Of a stretch of DNA of 41,361 bases, positions 16,514 through 26,050 are shown in pieces. The first letter of the stretch is position 1, and each line of letters opens with the position of its first letter. This DNA comes from Actinomycetes bacterium (GTDB taxonomy: Bacteria > Actinomycetota > Actinomycetes > Streptosporangiales > Streptosporangiaceae). The translations under genes and the position numbers were made by a program. Location: NCBI GenBank assembly GCA_021792405.1, contig JAJYUU010000022.1, positions 1 through 41,361 of the forward strand, written 5' to 3'. The notes under the pieces were generated by a model, which did not search any database, had not been told where the DNA came from, and saw only the letters and a list, made by a program, of their open reading frames with translations.

Positions 16514-17178
16514 TCCTCGCCCGGCGAGCCGGCCACCGCGTCCAGCAGCCGTGCCAGCCGCAAGCGCAGGTTGCGGCTGCCGCCCGCGGTCGGCACCGCG
16601 CGCTGGCTGCCCGGCGCGGCCCCCAGCGCGACTGCCGCTCGCCGCAGGCCGACGGTGTCGCCGTCGTCGGCGACCGCGGCGGAAACGAGGTGCTGGGCTG
16701 CCTCAAATGACATCGGCGCGGTGTCAGGGCGTACCGGAAGGGACTCGTGTGCCAGCCCGTCTAGCTCGGGGTCGTCGCGGTCGAGCGCGAAGACGGCAGC
16801 CCCGGACCTGCGGACGTCGTACACGCGCTCGAGCAACTCGGCGGGTGCCGGCTGCGCGCTGACCACGAGCAGGGTCTCGGCGCGGCCGGCGTCGCGCAGC
16901 CGGTCCAGGCCGGCCGACAGGTGAGCCGGAGCACCGGGCTCCGGGGCCCACCTGATCAATGTGGGAGCCAGCTCGGGGATCCCGGCCAGCCTGCTCTCGT
17001 CCGTCAGGTGCGCCGTCATGTGCCACGGCTCGTCGTCGGCCGGGCCGACGACGAGCAGGCCGTTCGGCGTCCGGGCGCTGCGCCGGAGCGCCCGCGCGAA
17101 GGACGAGGTCCGGTCGAGCCAGCCGGTCGGGGCGAGCAGCGCGCGCAGTGCCGCCACCTGGTCCGCGTTCATGCCCAC
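16510..17178 (-). CDS. Conserved actinobacterial protein of unknown function
   Basis: 222 residues. The N-terminus reads MNADQVAALRALLAPTGWLDRTSSFARALRRSARTPNGLLVVGPADDEPWHMTAHL, then an alpha/beta region TLLVVSAQPAPAELLERVYDVRRSGAAVFALDRDDPEL and a helical C-terminus. No catalytic motif stands out and there is no signal peptide. It is divergent from the F420 reductase gene with about 60 bases between starts. Comparable proteins are, to my knowledge, uncharacterised in actinobacteria. The coding frame is supported by codon-position GC and by its exact tail-to-tail fit with copy 3 of the YbjQ-like genes. Confidence 0.65.
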   Translation of the reverse strand: MGMNADQVAALRALLAPTGWLDRTSSFARALRRSARTPNGLLVVGPADDEPWHMTAHLTDESRLAGIPELAPTLIRWAPEPGAPAHLSAGLDRLRDAGRAETLLVVSAQPAPAELLERVYDVRRSGAAVFALDRDDPELDGLAHESLPVRPDTAPMSFEAAQHLVSAAVADDGDTVGLRRAAVALGAAPGSQRAVPTAGGSRNLRLRLARLLDAVAGSPGED

Positions 17179-17239
17179 AATGGTGCCTCAGCGGCGCCCG
17201 CAGCGCGCGGATCCGGGCTGTTCTGGCAGGATCGGTCGC

Positions 17240-17938
17240 ATGGCAGCTGACTCCGCGGGCGGCGCTCGCGTGCCCCGGCCCCCGGATCTGGCGGACCTGG
17301 CTATCGGCGTTCTCGGCGGGACCGGCGACCAGGGCCGCGGCCTGGCACGGCGACTGTCGATGGCAGGGCACCGCGTCATCATCGGCTCGCGCGACGCAGG
17401 CCGGGCGGAATCGGCGGCGGCCAGTCTCGGCGGCGGCCGGCTGCTCGACGGCGGACTCAACAGTTACGCCGCCGCCGAGGCCGACCTGGTGATCGCCGCG
17501 ATTCCCTGGGAAGGCCATCGTGACCTGCTCGCCGATCTTGCCCGGGCGCTGACCGGGAAGATCGTCGTCGACTGCGTGAACCCGATAGCCTTCGACTCCC
17601 GCGGCGCGTACCCGTTGCCCGTGGCCGAGGGCAGTGCGGCCGAGCAGGCTGCAGCGGTGCTGCCGGACAGCACCGTGGTCGGGGCCTTCCACCACGTGTC
17701 GGCACAGCTGCTGCTCGACCGGGACGTTGACAGCGTGGACCTGGATGTGCTGGTACTCGGCGATGACCGGGCGGCAACCGACCTGGTCATCGCGGTTGCC
17801 GGGCAGATACCCGGCATGCGCGGCGTGTATGGCGGGCGGCTGCGCAACTGCGGCCAGGTCGAGGCGCTCACCGCGAACCTGGTCTCGATCAACCGCCGGT
17901 ACTCCGCGCACGCCGGGATCCGGATCACCGACGTGTGA
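17240..17938 (+). CDS. npdG: F420H2:NADP+ oxidoreductase (NADPH-dependent F420 reductase)
   Basis: 232 residues from the ATG at 17240. The N-terminal Rossmann motif is IGVLGGTGDQGRGLARRLSMAGHRVIIGSRDAGRAE, where the Ser-Arg after the second strand binds the NADP phosphate. Further family signatures are ADLVIAAIPWEGHRDLL, KIVVDCVNPIAF, VVGAFHHVSAQLL and the C-terminal LRNCGQVEALTANLVSINRRY. The enzyme passes hydride between NADPH and the deazaflavin F420, so the organism makes F420. It ends 20 bases from the stop of panB, which lies on the other strand. Confidence 0.92.
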   Translation: MAADSAGGARVPRPPDLADLAIGVLGGTGDQGRGLARRLSMAGHRVIIGSRDAGRAESAAASLGGGRLLDGGLNSYAAAEADLVIAAIPWEGHRDLLADLARALTGKIVVDCVNPIAFDSRGAYPLPVAEGSAAEQAAAVLPDSTVVGAFHHVSAQLLLDRDVDSVDLDVLVLGDDRAATDLVIAVAGQIPGMRGVYGGRLRNCGQVEALTANLVSINRRYSAHAGIRITDV

Positions 17939-17958
17939 CGGCCGGGCCGGGCGGCCGA

Positions 17959-18837
17959 TCAGCGGTAGGAATACTCCGGCGTCGGGAAGCTGCCGCTCAC
18001 CACATCGGCGGCGAAGGACTGCGCTGCGTTCCGGAGCACGTCGGCGGCCTCCGCGTAGCGCTTGACGAACTTCGCCGTGCGTGGCGAGAGGCCGGCCATG
18101 TCCTGCCAGACCAGCACCTGGGCGTCGCAGTGCGGCCCGGCGCCGATGCCGATGGTGGGAATCTGGAGGCTGGCGGTTACCCGCTCGGCCAGTTCGGCCG
18201 GCACGCACTCCAGCACCACCGAGAACGCGCCCGCCGCTTGCAGCGCCTTGGCGTCATGCAGCAGTCGCTCGCCGTCTTCGCCGCGGCCCTGCACCCGGTA
18301 ACCGCCGAACGCGTTGACCGACTGCGGCGTCAGCCCGATGTGAGCCATGACCGGGATGCCAGCCGCCACCAGTTCCTCGACTTGCCTGATTACCCGGAAG
18401 CCGCCCTCGAGCTTGACGGCCTGAGCTCCGGCCTCCTTCAGGAACCTGGTAGCCGCTTGCAGGGCCGCGGCAGGCGAGACCTGGTAGGAGCCGAACGGCA
18501 GGTCGGCTACGACCATGGCGCGGCGGCTGCCGCGGACCACGGCGGCGGTCAGCGGGATCAGTTCGTCGATAGTGACCGGGATGGTGGAGTCGTGCCCGTA
18601 CACGACCATCGCCGCGGAGTCACCGACCAGCAGAACCGGGATACCGGCCGCGTCGAAGACCGAGGCCGTCAGCGCATCGTAGGCGGTGAGCATCGGCCAC
18701 TTGTCACCGCGTGCCTTCGCGGCCGCGATGTCCCTTACGGTCAGCCGGCCGGCTGCCCGGCCGCCGTACAGCGGCTCCGCGGTTCCGGCTGATTGGGCTG
18801 TCGGCCTGGCCTGTTGCTGGTCCTGGGCAGCAGTCAT
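17959..18837 (-). CDS. panB: 3-methyl-2-oxobutanoate hydroxymethyltransferase
   Basis: 292 residues from the ATG at 18837. It makes ketopantoate from 2-oxoisovalerate and methylene-tetrahydrofolate, the first step to pantothenate and CoA. Motifs: [33 protein letters not shown] (metal Asp), [12 protein letters not shown] (metal Asp), [29 protein letters not shown] (catalytic Glu), [18 protein letters not shown]. The first 30 residues are a poorly conserved extension, usual in actinobacteria. The frame stays open upstream, antisense to the efflux gene, but the extension has no family similarity and was not included. Confidence 0.95.
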   Translation of the reverse strand: MTAAQDQQQARPTAQSAGTAEPLYGGRAAGRLTVRDIAAAKARGDKWPMLTAYDALTASVFDAAGIPVLLVGDSAAMVVYGHDSTIPVTIDELIPLTAAVVRGSRRAMVVADLPFGSYQVSPAAALQAATRFLKEAGAQAVKLEGGFRVIRQVEELVAAGIPVMAHIGLTPQSVNAFGGYRVQGRGEDGERLLHDAKALQAAGAFSVVLECVPAELAERVTASLQIPTIGIGAGPHCDAQVLVWQDMAGLSPRTAKFVKRYAEAADVLRNAAQSFAADVVSGSFPTPEYSYR

Positions 18838-18982
18838 GTAGTCCTCCGCGTCTCGTTGCGCCCCTGTGGCGTCCCCGGACCATCTGATGATCGCATGGCC
18901 GGCGGCCGATGACCAGGGGAGCGGCGCGGTCGGCTCTGGGCTGCCGCGGCGCGCAACACCAACGGGCCCCAGCGCCCGATTT

Positions 18983-19007
18983 GCGATACGATCCTGTCTC
19001 GTATCGC
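18983..19007 (+). promoter_or_regulatory. Probable TetR operator before the efflux gene
   Basis: GCGATACGA (18983-18991) and its perfect inverse TCGTATCGC (18999-19007) are separated by 7 bases. The site ends 19 bases before the transporter ATG, and a -10-like TACGAT overlaps the left arm. The TetR gene at the end of the same operon is the likely binder, giving autorepression. Confidence 0.65.
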
Positions 19008-19026
19008 TTCGGCACAGAAGGCAGGC

Positions 19027-20613
19027 ATGGACAGCACGACAGTTCACCGGCGCCGCTGGATCGTCCTGGGCGTCCTGATCATCAGCCTGGCCGCCATAGT
19101 CCTCGACAACACCGTCCTTAATATCGCGCTCAAGACGATCTCCGAGCCGCGGACCGGGCTCGGCGCCAGCCAGAGCCAGCTGGAATGGGCCATCAACTCC
19201 TACACGCTGGTCTTCGCTGGCCTGCTGTTCACGTTCGGGGTGATCGGCGACCGGATCGGCCGCCGCCGGATGCTGATCATCGGCATGGCCCTGTTCGGCG
19301 TCTCCTCGCTGCTGTGCTCCTATGCTCAGACACCGGACCAGCTGATCTGGGCCAGGGCGGCGATGGGGCTGGGCGGCGCCGCGGTGATGCCGCAGACGTT
19401 GTCCATCGTCACCAACGTCTTCGATCCGGCCGACCGCCCGCGGGCGATCGGAATCTGGGCGTCGGCAGTCGGGGTCTTCGTCGCCGTCGGCCCGATCGTC
19501 GGAGGGCTGCTGCTCGATCATTTCTGGTGGGGCTCGGTCTTCTTGATCAATGTCCCGCTGACCGGCGCCGGCATCGTCGCGATCGTGGCGCTGGTGCCGG
19601 AATCCAGGAGCCCGGATCCCGGCAGGATCGACTACCTCGGGGTGCTGCTGTCCATCGCGGGCCTGGTGCTGGTCGTCTACGGGATCATCCAGGGCGGCGA
19701 TCTTGGCTCCTGGGGCCATGCTGAGGTCCTTTGGCCCATTGCCAGCGGGCTGGCTGCGCTGGCCGTCTTCGTCTGGCACGAGGCCAGGACCGATCACCCG
19801 TCGCTGGATGTCCGGCTGTTCCGCGACCCGCGCCTGTCCGCGGCCGCGGCCGCGATCGCGCTGGTGTTCTTCGCCATGGGCGGCGTCTATTTCTTCATCA
19901 GCTTCTACACCCAGAACGTGCGGGGCTATAGCCCGCTGCATGCAGGGCTGCTGACCATACCGCTGGCGGCCGGACAGCTCCTGTTCGCCACCCGCAGCGC
20001 CCGGCTGGTGCGGTGGCTCGGACCCAAGGGAGTGTGCGCCGGGGGACTGGTGGTCATGTCCGCCGCGCTGGTCGGCTATCACTTCCTCGGCACGAGCTCG
20101 CCGGTGTGGGAACTCGAGCTGACGCTGCTGATCCAGGGCTCCGGCATGGGGCTGGTGATGCCGTCAGCGACCGAGGGCGTGATGTCGGTCGTGCCGCGGG
20201 AACGCGGCGGAGCAGGCTCCGCGATCACCAATACCTCGCGCCAGGTGGCGGTGGCTCTCGGCGTTGCCGTCCTGGGATCGGTCCTGGCCCAGGTCTACCG
20301 GGCGAAGCTGCAGCCCTACCTGGGCGTGCTGCCGGCCGGCGCGCGCCAGGGCGCCACCGTGTCCATAGCTCAAACCCAGGTCGTCGCACAGCATCTGGGC
20401 CGGGCGGGCGCCAGGCTGCTGGCGGCCGCGGACTCTTCCTTCGTGGCGGCGATGCACGTCGCGGCGCTGATCTCGGTGCTGATCGCGGTCGCTGGTGCGG
20501 TGGCGATCGGGATCTGGATGCCCGGCCGCAAGGCCAGGCCGGCATCCGGCATTGCCGCTGGCGCGGCGCTGGCGGGCGAGGCGGCCGCGAGCACCGGGAC
20601 ACTCGATGCCTAG
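19027..20613 (+). CDS. DHA2-family (14-helix) MFS efflux transporter
   Basis: 528 residues. Motif A is [15 protein letters not shown] (about 73-87), and [13 protein letters not shown] in TM1 is typical of the EmrB/QacA group. Helix pairs continue to about residue 500, with [28 protein letters not shown] in the centre and [28 protein letters not shown] late, matching the 14-helix plan. It probably exports drugs or other small toxic compounds with proton entry. The last 8 bases overlap the ATG of the TetR gene, so expression of pump and repressor is coupled. Confidence 0.88.
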   Translation: MDSTTVHRRRWIVLGVLIISLAAIVLDNTVLNIALKTISEPRTGLGASQSQLEWAINSYTLVFAGLLFTFGVIGDRIGRRRMLIIGMALFGVSSLLCSYAQTPDQLIWARAAMGLGGAAVMPQTLSIVTNVFDPADRPRAIGIWASAVGVFVAVGPIVGGLLLDHFWWGSVFLINVPLTGAGIVAIVALVPESRSPDPGRIDYLGVLLSIAGLVLVVYGIIQGGDLGSWGHAEVLWPIASGLAALAVFVWHEARTDHPSLDVRLFRDPRLSAAAAAIALVFFAMGGVYFFISFYTQNVRGYSPLHAGLLTIPLAAGQLLFATRSARLVRWLGPKGVCAGGLVVMSAALVGYHFLGTSSPVWELELTLLIQGSGMGLVMPSATEGVMSVVPRERGGAGSAITNTSRQVAVALGVAVLGSVLAQVYRAKLQPYLGVLPAGARQGATVSIAQTQVVAQHLGRAGARLLAAADSSFVAAMHVAALISVLIAVAGAVAIGIWMPGRKARPASGIAAGAALAGEAAASTGTLDA

Positions 20614-21244
20614 CAGCGCGGCAGTGAACCCGCCAGCCGGCCAGCGAGCCGGTGCCGCCCGGCCGCCCGGGCCACGGCGCCCCGGCCGGCCGCGCAGTGA
20701 GCACGCCGAGAAGGCGATCCTGGCTGCCGCGCTGGAGGAACTTGCCGACTGCGGCCCGGACTCGCTGTGCATCGAGCAAGTGGCGCTGAGAGCCGGGGTG
20801 GGCAAGGCGACGATCTACCGCCGCTGGCCCGGCAAGGAGGACATGCTGGTGGACGCCCTGGCGGTGGCCGGCACGCAGCTGCCGGAGCCGCAGGGCAAAT
20901 CGGTGCGGGCCGACCTGATCGCCCTGCTCACCGCGATCTGCCGGGAGGCGGCGGACCCGCGCCAGGCCCGGCTGCTCGCGCTGCTGCAAGGCGAGGGCAG
21001 GCGATACCCTCGGCTGATGGCCAGATACCTGGCCACCGTCGTTCAGCCCCGGCGTGAACTGGTCAGGTCCGTTCTGCGCCGCGGCGTGGCAACCGGCGAG
21101 CTCCGCCAGGACACTGACATCGAGGCAGCGTCGTTCCTGCTGGACGGGGCTGTGCTGGCGAGCTTGCATGGCCCGGGCCCGGCCGACGTTCGCTACGCCA
21201 GGCGCGTGGTCGGGGAACTCATGCGCGGACTCGCGGCGCGCTGA
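20606..21244 (+). CDS. TetR/AcrR-family regulator of the adjacent efflux pump
   Basis: 212 residues from the ATG inside ATGCCTAG, where the transporter stops. The N-terminus is a Pro/Arg-rich extension of about 30 residues. The helix-turn-helix (about 40-85) reads AEKAILAAALEELADCGPDSLCIEQVALRAGVGKATIYRRWPGKEDML, a standard TetR pattern. The C-terminal ligand domain (about 95-205) ends in AASFLLDGAVLASLHGPG. It probably binds the 9-7-9 palindrome at 18983-19007 and releases it when the pump substrate is present. Confidence 0.9.
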   Translation: MPSSAAVNPPAGQRAGAARPPGPRRPGRPRSEHAEKAILAAALEELADCGPDSLCIEQVALRAGVGKATIYRRWPGKEDMLVDALAVAGTQLPEPQGKSVRADLIALLTAICREAADPRQARLLALLQGEGRRYPRLMARYLATVVQPRRELVRSVLRRGVATGELRQDTDIEAASFLLDGAVLASLHGPGPADVRYARRVVGELMRGLAAR

Positions 21245-21261
21245 GCGCTACGCTCGCTGTC

Positions 21262-21912
21262 ATGCTGCTCACCAAGCTCGGGCACGCCTGCGTGCGGCTG
21301 GAGAAGGACGACGTCCGGCTGGTCATCGACCCCGGCATCTGGGCCGGCCCTGATGCGCTGCTGGGCGCCGCCGCCGTGCTGATCACGCATGAGCACGCCG
21401 ATCATGTGGACGACGCCGCGGTGCGCGACGCGCTTGGCGCCGACGCGGACCTGCAACTGTGGGCCAGCGAGGCGGTAGCCGGTCAGTTTGCCGGGTTCGG
21501 CGACCGGGTACACGCGGTGCAGCACGGCGACGCGGTGCACATCTGCGGGTTCGACGTGCATGTCTACGGCGCGGAGCACGCCCGGCTGGACACCGCGATC
21601 CCGATCGTGCCGAATACCGGGTTCCTGGTGGACGGAACCGTGTTCCATCCGGGCGACTCGTTCACCGTGCCGGAGGATCCGGTCGGGGTGCTGCTGGTCC
21701 CGGTGAGCGGGCCGTGGCTGAAGTTCAGCGATGTTGCCGGATACCTGCGGACGGTGGCGCCGGAGCGCGGCTACTGGATCCACGACGCGCTGCTCAACGA
21801 CAAGGCCGCGCACCTGTGGCAGAACCTGCTGGGCCTGGTGCCCGCGCGCTCCGGCCCAGCCAGCTACCTGGTGCCCGGCACCAGCGTGGAGATCACGTCC
21901 GCCCCATCGTGA
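21262..21912 (+). CDS. MBL-fold metal-dependent hydrolase
   Basis: 216 residues. The metallo-beta-lactamase zinc motif H-x-H-x-D-H is present as HEHADH at about 43-48. Further ligands are likely His in VFHPGDSF (about 131-135) and the final part GYWIHDALL. The start MLLTKLGHACVRLEKDDVRLVIDPG is typical of the UPF0173/UlaG-like branch, which includes phosphodiesterase-like enzymes of unknown substrate. It starts 17 bases after the TetR stop and could belong to that transcript. Confidence 0.85.
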   Translation: MLLTKLGHACVRLEKDDVRLVIDPGIWAGPDALLGAAAVLITHEHADHVDDAAVRDALGADADLQLWASEAVAGQFAGFGDRVHAVQHGDAVHICGFDVHVYGAEHARLDTAIPIVPNTGFLVDGTVFHPGDSFTVPEDPVGVLLVPVSGPWLKFSDVAGYLRTVAPERGYWIHDALLNDKAAHLWQNLLGLVPARSGPASYLVPGTSVEITSAPS

Positions 21913-22100
21913 CCCGCGTCCAGGCGTCCCGCCTGGCCACCTCTCCATCCCGCCATCACGGCAACGTCGCCTGGCCTGCAGATGCGGCAGGTTCCATTCT
22001 GCCCAGGCGGGCAGCGGATAGGCGGGGTAACTGGCTGTCGGGCCTGCGTGGCAGGGTTGAGGTGACCCACAGTCATGGTCGGCCGGCCCAGAGTGCGCGC

Positions 22101-22119
22101 CGCCGGCCGTCAGCCGGCG
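22101..22119 (+). promoter_or_regulatory. Hairpin just upstream of the response-regulator ribosome site
   Basis: CGCCGGC (22101-22107) and GCCGGCG (22113-22119) pair around a 5-base loop. The G-rich ribosome site GGGGGGAC follows at once, before the ATG at 22132. The hairpin may mark a short leader or tune translation; its role is not shown. Confidence 0.3.
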
Positions 22120-22131
22120 GGGGGACTAATA

Positions 22132-22819
<688 letters not shown>

Positions 22820-22827
<8 letters not shown>

Positions 22828-24172
22828 CGGCGACAGGCCGCCGGACGCAGCAGGCCGCGGCAGCAGTCTCCGCATGCGGCTGGCGCTGGCGTTCGTGGGC
22901 GTCGCGCTTGCGTCGATCGCCGTGCTTGCGGGCCTGGTGGCTGCCTTCGCTGCGGCGGACGTATCGGACCTCACCGCGCGGCAGCGCGACGGGTACACGG
23001 GCGCGGTCGCCCTGGTAGCCGGCGCGGAATGGTCACGGCACGATAGCTGGGCATCGGCGAGCCTTTCGCCGGTGCTGGAACTGGCAGCGAATAGGGGCGC
23101 AAATGCGCAGATCCGCGACCAGGCCGGGCGCATAGTGGCGGCCTCGCCGGGCTTCGCCGCGAACAGGCAGGCGCGGCAGTACCGCATGCCGATCGTTGTC
23201 CACGGCCAGCGGGTGGGCGAGGTCGCAGTCCGCTTCGCCCACGGCGGGATCGTCCGCGCCGTGGCTGTGCTGCGCGCCGACCTGCTGCGCGCCATCGCGG
23301 GCGCGGCCGGACTGGCAGCGCTGCTAGCGCTCATCTGCGGGCTGGTCCTGGCCAGGCGGCTCACCAGGCCAGTCGAGCGCATCATCGCCGTCACCCAGGC
23401 GAGGAAACGCGGCGAGCGCAGCGCCCGGGTCGGGCCGCTCGCCGCGCCTGCCGAGCTGCGTGATCTCGCGACCTCACTCGACCAGATGGCAGACACGATT
23501 AATCGCGAGGAACAGCTGCGCCGGGATCTGGTCGCGGACGTCGCCCACGAGCTGCGCACTCCGGTGGCGGTCTTGCAAGCGGCGCACGAGGCACTGCTCG
23601 ACGGCATCGCCGAGCCCACGCCCGACCATCTGACTTCGCTTCGCGATGAGGTGCTCAGGCTAATGCGGATGGTGAGCGACCTGGAGACGCTGGCTGCCGC
23701 CGACGCCGCTGCCCTGCATCTCACGCTCAGTCGCTGCGACCTCGCGGGCATCGCCGAGGGAGCGGCAGACAGCCTGGCCGGGCGGTTCGAGGCGGCGGGG
23801 ATCACCCTCGAGCGGCGGCTTGCGCCAGCCGAGATCCACGGCGACCCGCTCTGGCTGCATCAGGTGATCACGAACCTGCTCACCAACGCGCTGAAGTTCA
23901 CCCCGTCCGGCGGGACCGTCACGGTGTCGTCCGGGCCGGCAGGCAGCCACGCCGTACTGACGGTGACCGACACCGGAACCGGGATTTCCGAGGAAGAGTT
24001 GCCGCATATCTTCGAGCGGTTCTGGCGTGGCAGGCGTGCCGCACAGACATCCGGCAGCGGTATCGGCCTGGCGCTTGCCACCGGACTCGCGGCCGCGCAT
24101 GGCGGACAGCTGACCGCGAGCAGCCAGCTGGGACACGGCACGGTGATGACGCTGACGCTGCCCCTCACCTGA
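22820..24172 (+). CDS. Sensor histidine kinase (two-helix, HAMP)
   Basis: 450 residues from the ATG in ATGGCTAA, which overlaps the regulator's stop by 8 bases; an earlier TTG in frame is possible. TM1 is at about 15-38. An outer sensor region of about 115 residues has no recognised domain. TM2 is at about 155-180 and is followed by HAMP (ARRLTRPVERIIAVTQARKRGER). The dimerisation helix has the phosphoacceptor His in VADVAHELRTPVAVLQ (about 243). The ATPase part has N box TNLLTNALKF, G1 DTGTGI, F ERFWRG and G2 GSGIGLALA. It should phosphorylate the paired regulator. Confidence 0.92.
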
Positions 24173-24193
24173 CAGCAGCAGTCCGCCTGCCCG

Positions 24194-25987
24194 TCAGCGG
24201 TGGCGCGGCTCGCGCCAGCGGCTCGTGATCGGCAGCCGGCGGTCCCGGCCGAAGTTCTTGGCGCTGATCTTCGGGCCCGGCGGGTATTGCCTGCGCTTGT
24301 ATTCGGCCCGGTCGACTAGCTGGATCACCCGCTCGACGAGCGCCGGATCGTGCCCGGCAGCGACCAGTTCGGCGGAGCCCATGTCCTTCTCCACGTAGTC
24401 GTCAAGGACCTTGTCGAGGATCTGGTAGTCCGGCAGCGAATCGGTGTCGAGCTGACCGGGCGCGAGCTCGGCGCTGGGCGGCTTGGCGATCGAGTTCTCC
24501 GGGATCGGCGGAGTCTGGCCCCGCTCGGCCGCCTGCTGATTGCGCCACCGGGCCAGCTCCCAGACCAGCGTCTTCGGCACGTCCTTGATCGGGGCGTAGC
24601 CGCCGACCGCGTCCCCGTACATGGTGGAGTAGCCGGTCGCGAGCTCACTCTTGTTGCCGCAGGCCAGGACCAGGTGCCCTTCCTCGTTGGACAGCGACAT
24701 CCAGATCATGCCGCGGATCCTGGCCTGCAGGTTCTCCGCGGCGAGCCCGTGCAGGTCAAGACCGGTAGCAAAGCCGTCCATCATCGGCTTGATGGCGATC
24801 GTGCGGGCATCGATACCCTGCCGCCTGGCCAGGTCCTCGGCATCGGTGACCGAGTGCCCGGAGGAGTACGGGCTCGGGTTCAGCACCACGTTCACCCGGT
24901 CGGGGCCGAGCGCGTCGGCCGCGATCGTCGCGCACAGCGCCGAGTCGATGCCACCGGACAGCCCCTGGATGACGGACGCAAAGCCATTCTTGCGAACGTA
25001 ATCGCGGACGCCGAGAGTCAGCGCGCCGTAGATCTCAGCCAGGTCGCTGAGCCGCGGCCAGATCATCGGGGCGCCGAGCGGCGAATCCGGCTCGGGTGCC
25101 GGCAACGGCGCCAGCTCGATTCGCTCGATCGTCATCGTGGTGCCGTCGCCTGCGCTAGCCCGCTGCTGGCCGGCCGGAAGGCGCGAGGCGCCGGGCAGGT
25201 CCAGGTCTGCCAGCACTAGCGCCTCCTCGAACTGCGGCCCGCGGGCCAGCAGTTCGCCGTCAGCGGAGACGATGATCGAGTCGCCGTCGAAGACGAGCTC
25301 GTCCTGGCCGCCGACCATGTTCGCGTACGCCAGGACCGCGCCAGCCTCGCGGGCGCGTCGCTGGCACAGTTCCAGCCGGACGTCATCCTTGTTCCGCTCG
25401 TACGGTGAGGCGTTGGGTACCACCAGCAGGCCTGCCGCTGCTGTCCGGGTGACCGCGACAGGCCCGCCGTCCTGCCACAAGTCCTCGCAGATGGCGATCG
25501 CCACGTCGACCTGGTCGCCGTCCTGCGCGGCGATCCGGAATACCGGGAGCGTTTCGCCAGGCACGAAGTAGCGGTACTCGTCGAATACGCCGTAGTTGGG
25601 CAGGTGGTGCTTCGCCGAGGTGATCATCACCGAGCCGCCGTGCAGCACGGCCGCCGCGTCGAGCGGCGCACCGGCCGGCACGCCGACCCGCGGCGGCAGC
25701 CCGGTACGCCGGTCCAGGTACCCGACGACGACGGCGATGCCGTCGAGTCCCTCGGCGGCGAGGTCGGCCGCCAGCTTGCGCAGCGCGCCGATGGAGGCGT
25801 CAACGAACGACTTCCGCAGGGCAAGGTCCTCGACCGGATAACCGGTCAGCACCATCTCCGGGAAGACCACGATGCGCGCGCCCTGCTCGGCGGCACGCAT
25901 CGTCCATTCGATCACTTTGTCGGCATTGCCGGCCAGGTCACCCACCGCTGCGTTGACCTGAGCCAGCCCGATCCGAAGCTGAGCCAC
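24194..25987 (-). CDS. nadE: Glutamine-dependent NAD+ synthetase
   Basis: 597 residues. The N-terminal nitrilase-type glutaminase domain (about 1-270) shows Glu in VVFPEMVLTGYP, Lys in SAKHHLPNYGVFDE and the nucleophile Cys in IAICEDLWQDGG (about 167). The C-terminal synthetase (about 290-580) has the ATP loop LSGGIDSALCA (about 343), NKSELATGYSTMYGD and DKVLDDYVEKD. It converts deamido-NAD to NAD using ammonia from glutamine, the final step of NAD synthesis. It is divergent from glnA2, with 63 bases between the starts, so both nitrogen-linked genes probably share a promoter region. Confidence 0.95.
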   Translation of the reverse strand: MAQLRIGLAQVNAAVGDLAGNADKVIEWTMRAAEQGARIVVFPEMVLTGYPVEDLALRKSFVDASIGALRKLAADLAAEGLDGIAVVVGYLDRRTGLPPRVGVPAGAPLDAAAVLHGGSVMITSAKHHLPNYGVFDEYRYFVPGETLPVFRIAAQDGDQVDVAIAICEDLWQDGGPVAVTRTAAAGLLVVPNASPYERNKDDVRLELCQRRAREAGAVLAYANMVGGQDELVFDGDSIIVSADGELLARGPQFEEALVLADLDLPGASRLPAGQQRASAGDGTTMTIERIELAPLPAPEPDSPLGAPMIWPRLSDLAEIYGALTLGVRDYVRKNGFASVIQGLSGGIDSALCATIAADALGPDRVNVVLNPSPYSSGHSVTDAEDLARRQGIDARTIAIKPMMDGFATGLDLHGLAAENLQARIRGMIWMSLSNEEGHLVLACGNKSELATGYSTMYGDAVGGYAPIKDVPKTLVWELARWRNQQAAERGQTPPIPENSIAKPPSAELAPGQLDTDSLPDYQILDKVLDDYVEKDMGSAELVAAGHDPALVERVIQLVDRAEYKRRQYPPGPKISAKNFGRDRRLPITSRWREPRHR

Positions 25988-26050
25988 GCAACCAGCCTAA
26001 TCGCCGGGGCCGGTAACAAGCAGGAAACATGCGCCGGGCACACTGTGTCG

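Noticed and set aside
18838-20082. Extension of the panB frame far upstream on the minus strand
   Set aside because: The extra 415 codons are antisense to the efflux transporter, rich in Asp/Gln/Arg/Pro as expected for a shadow, and panB already has a complete N-terminus at 18837.
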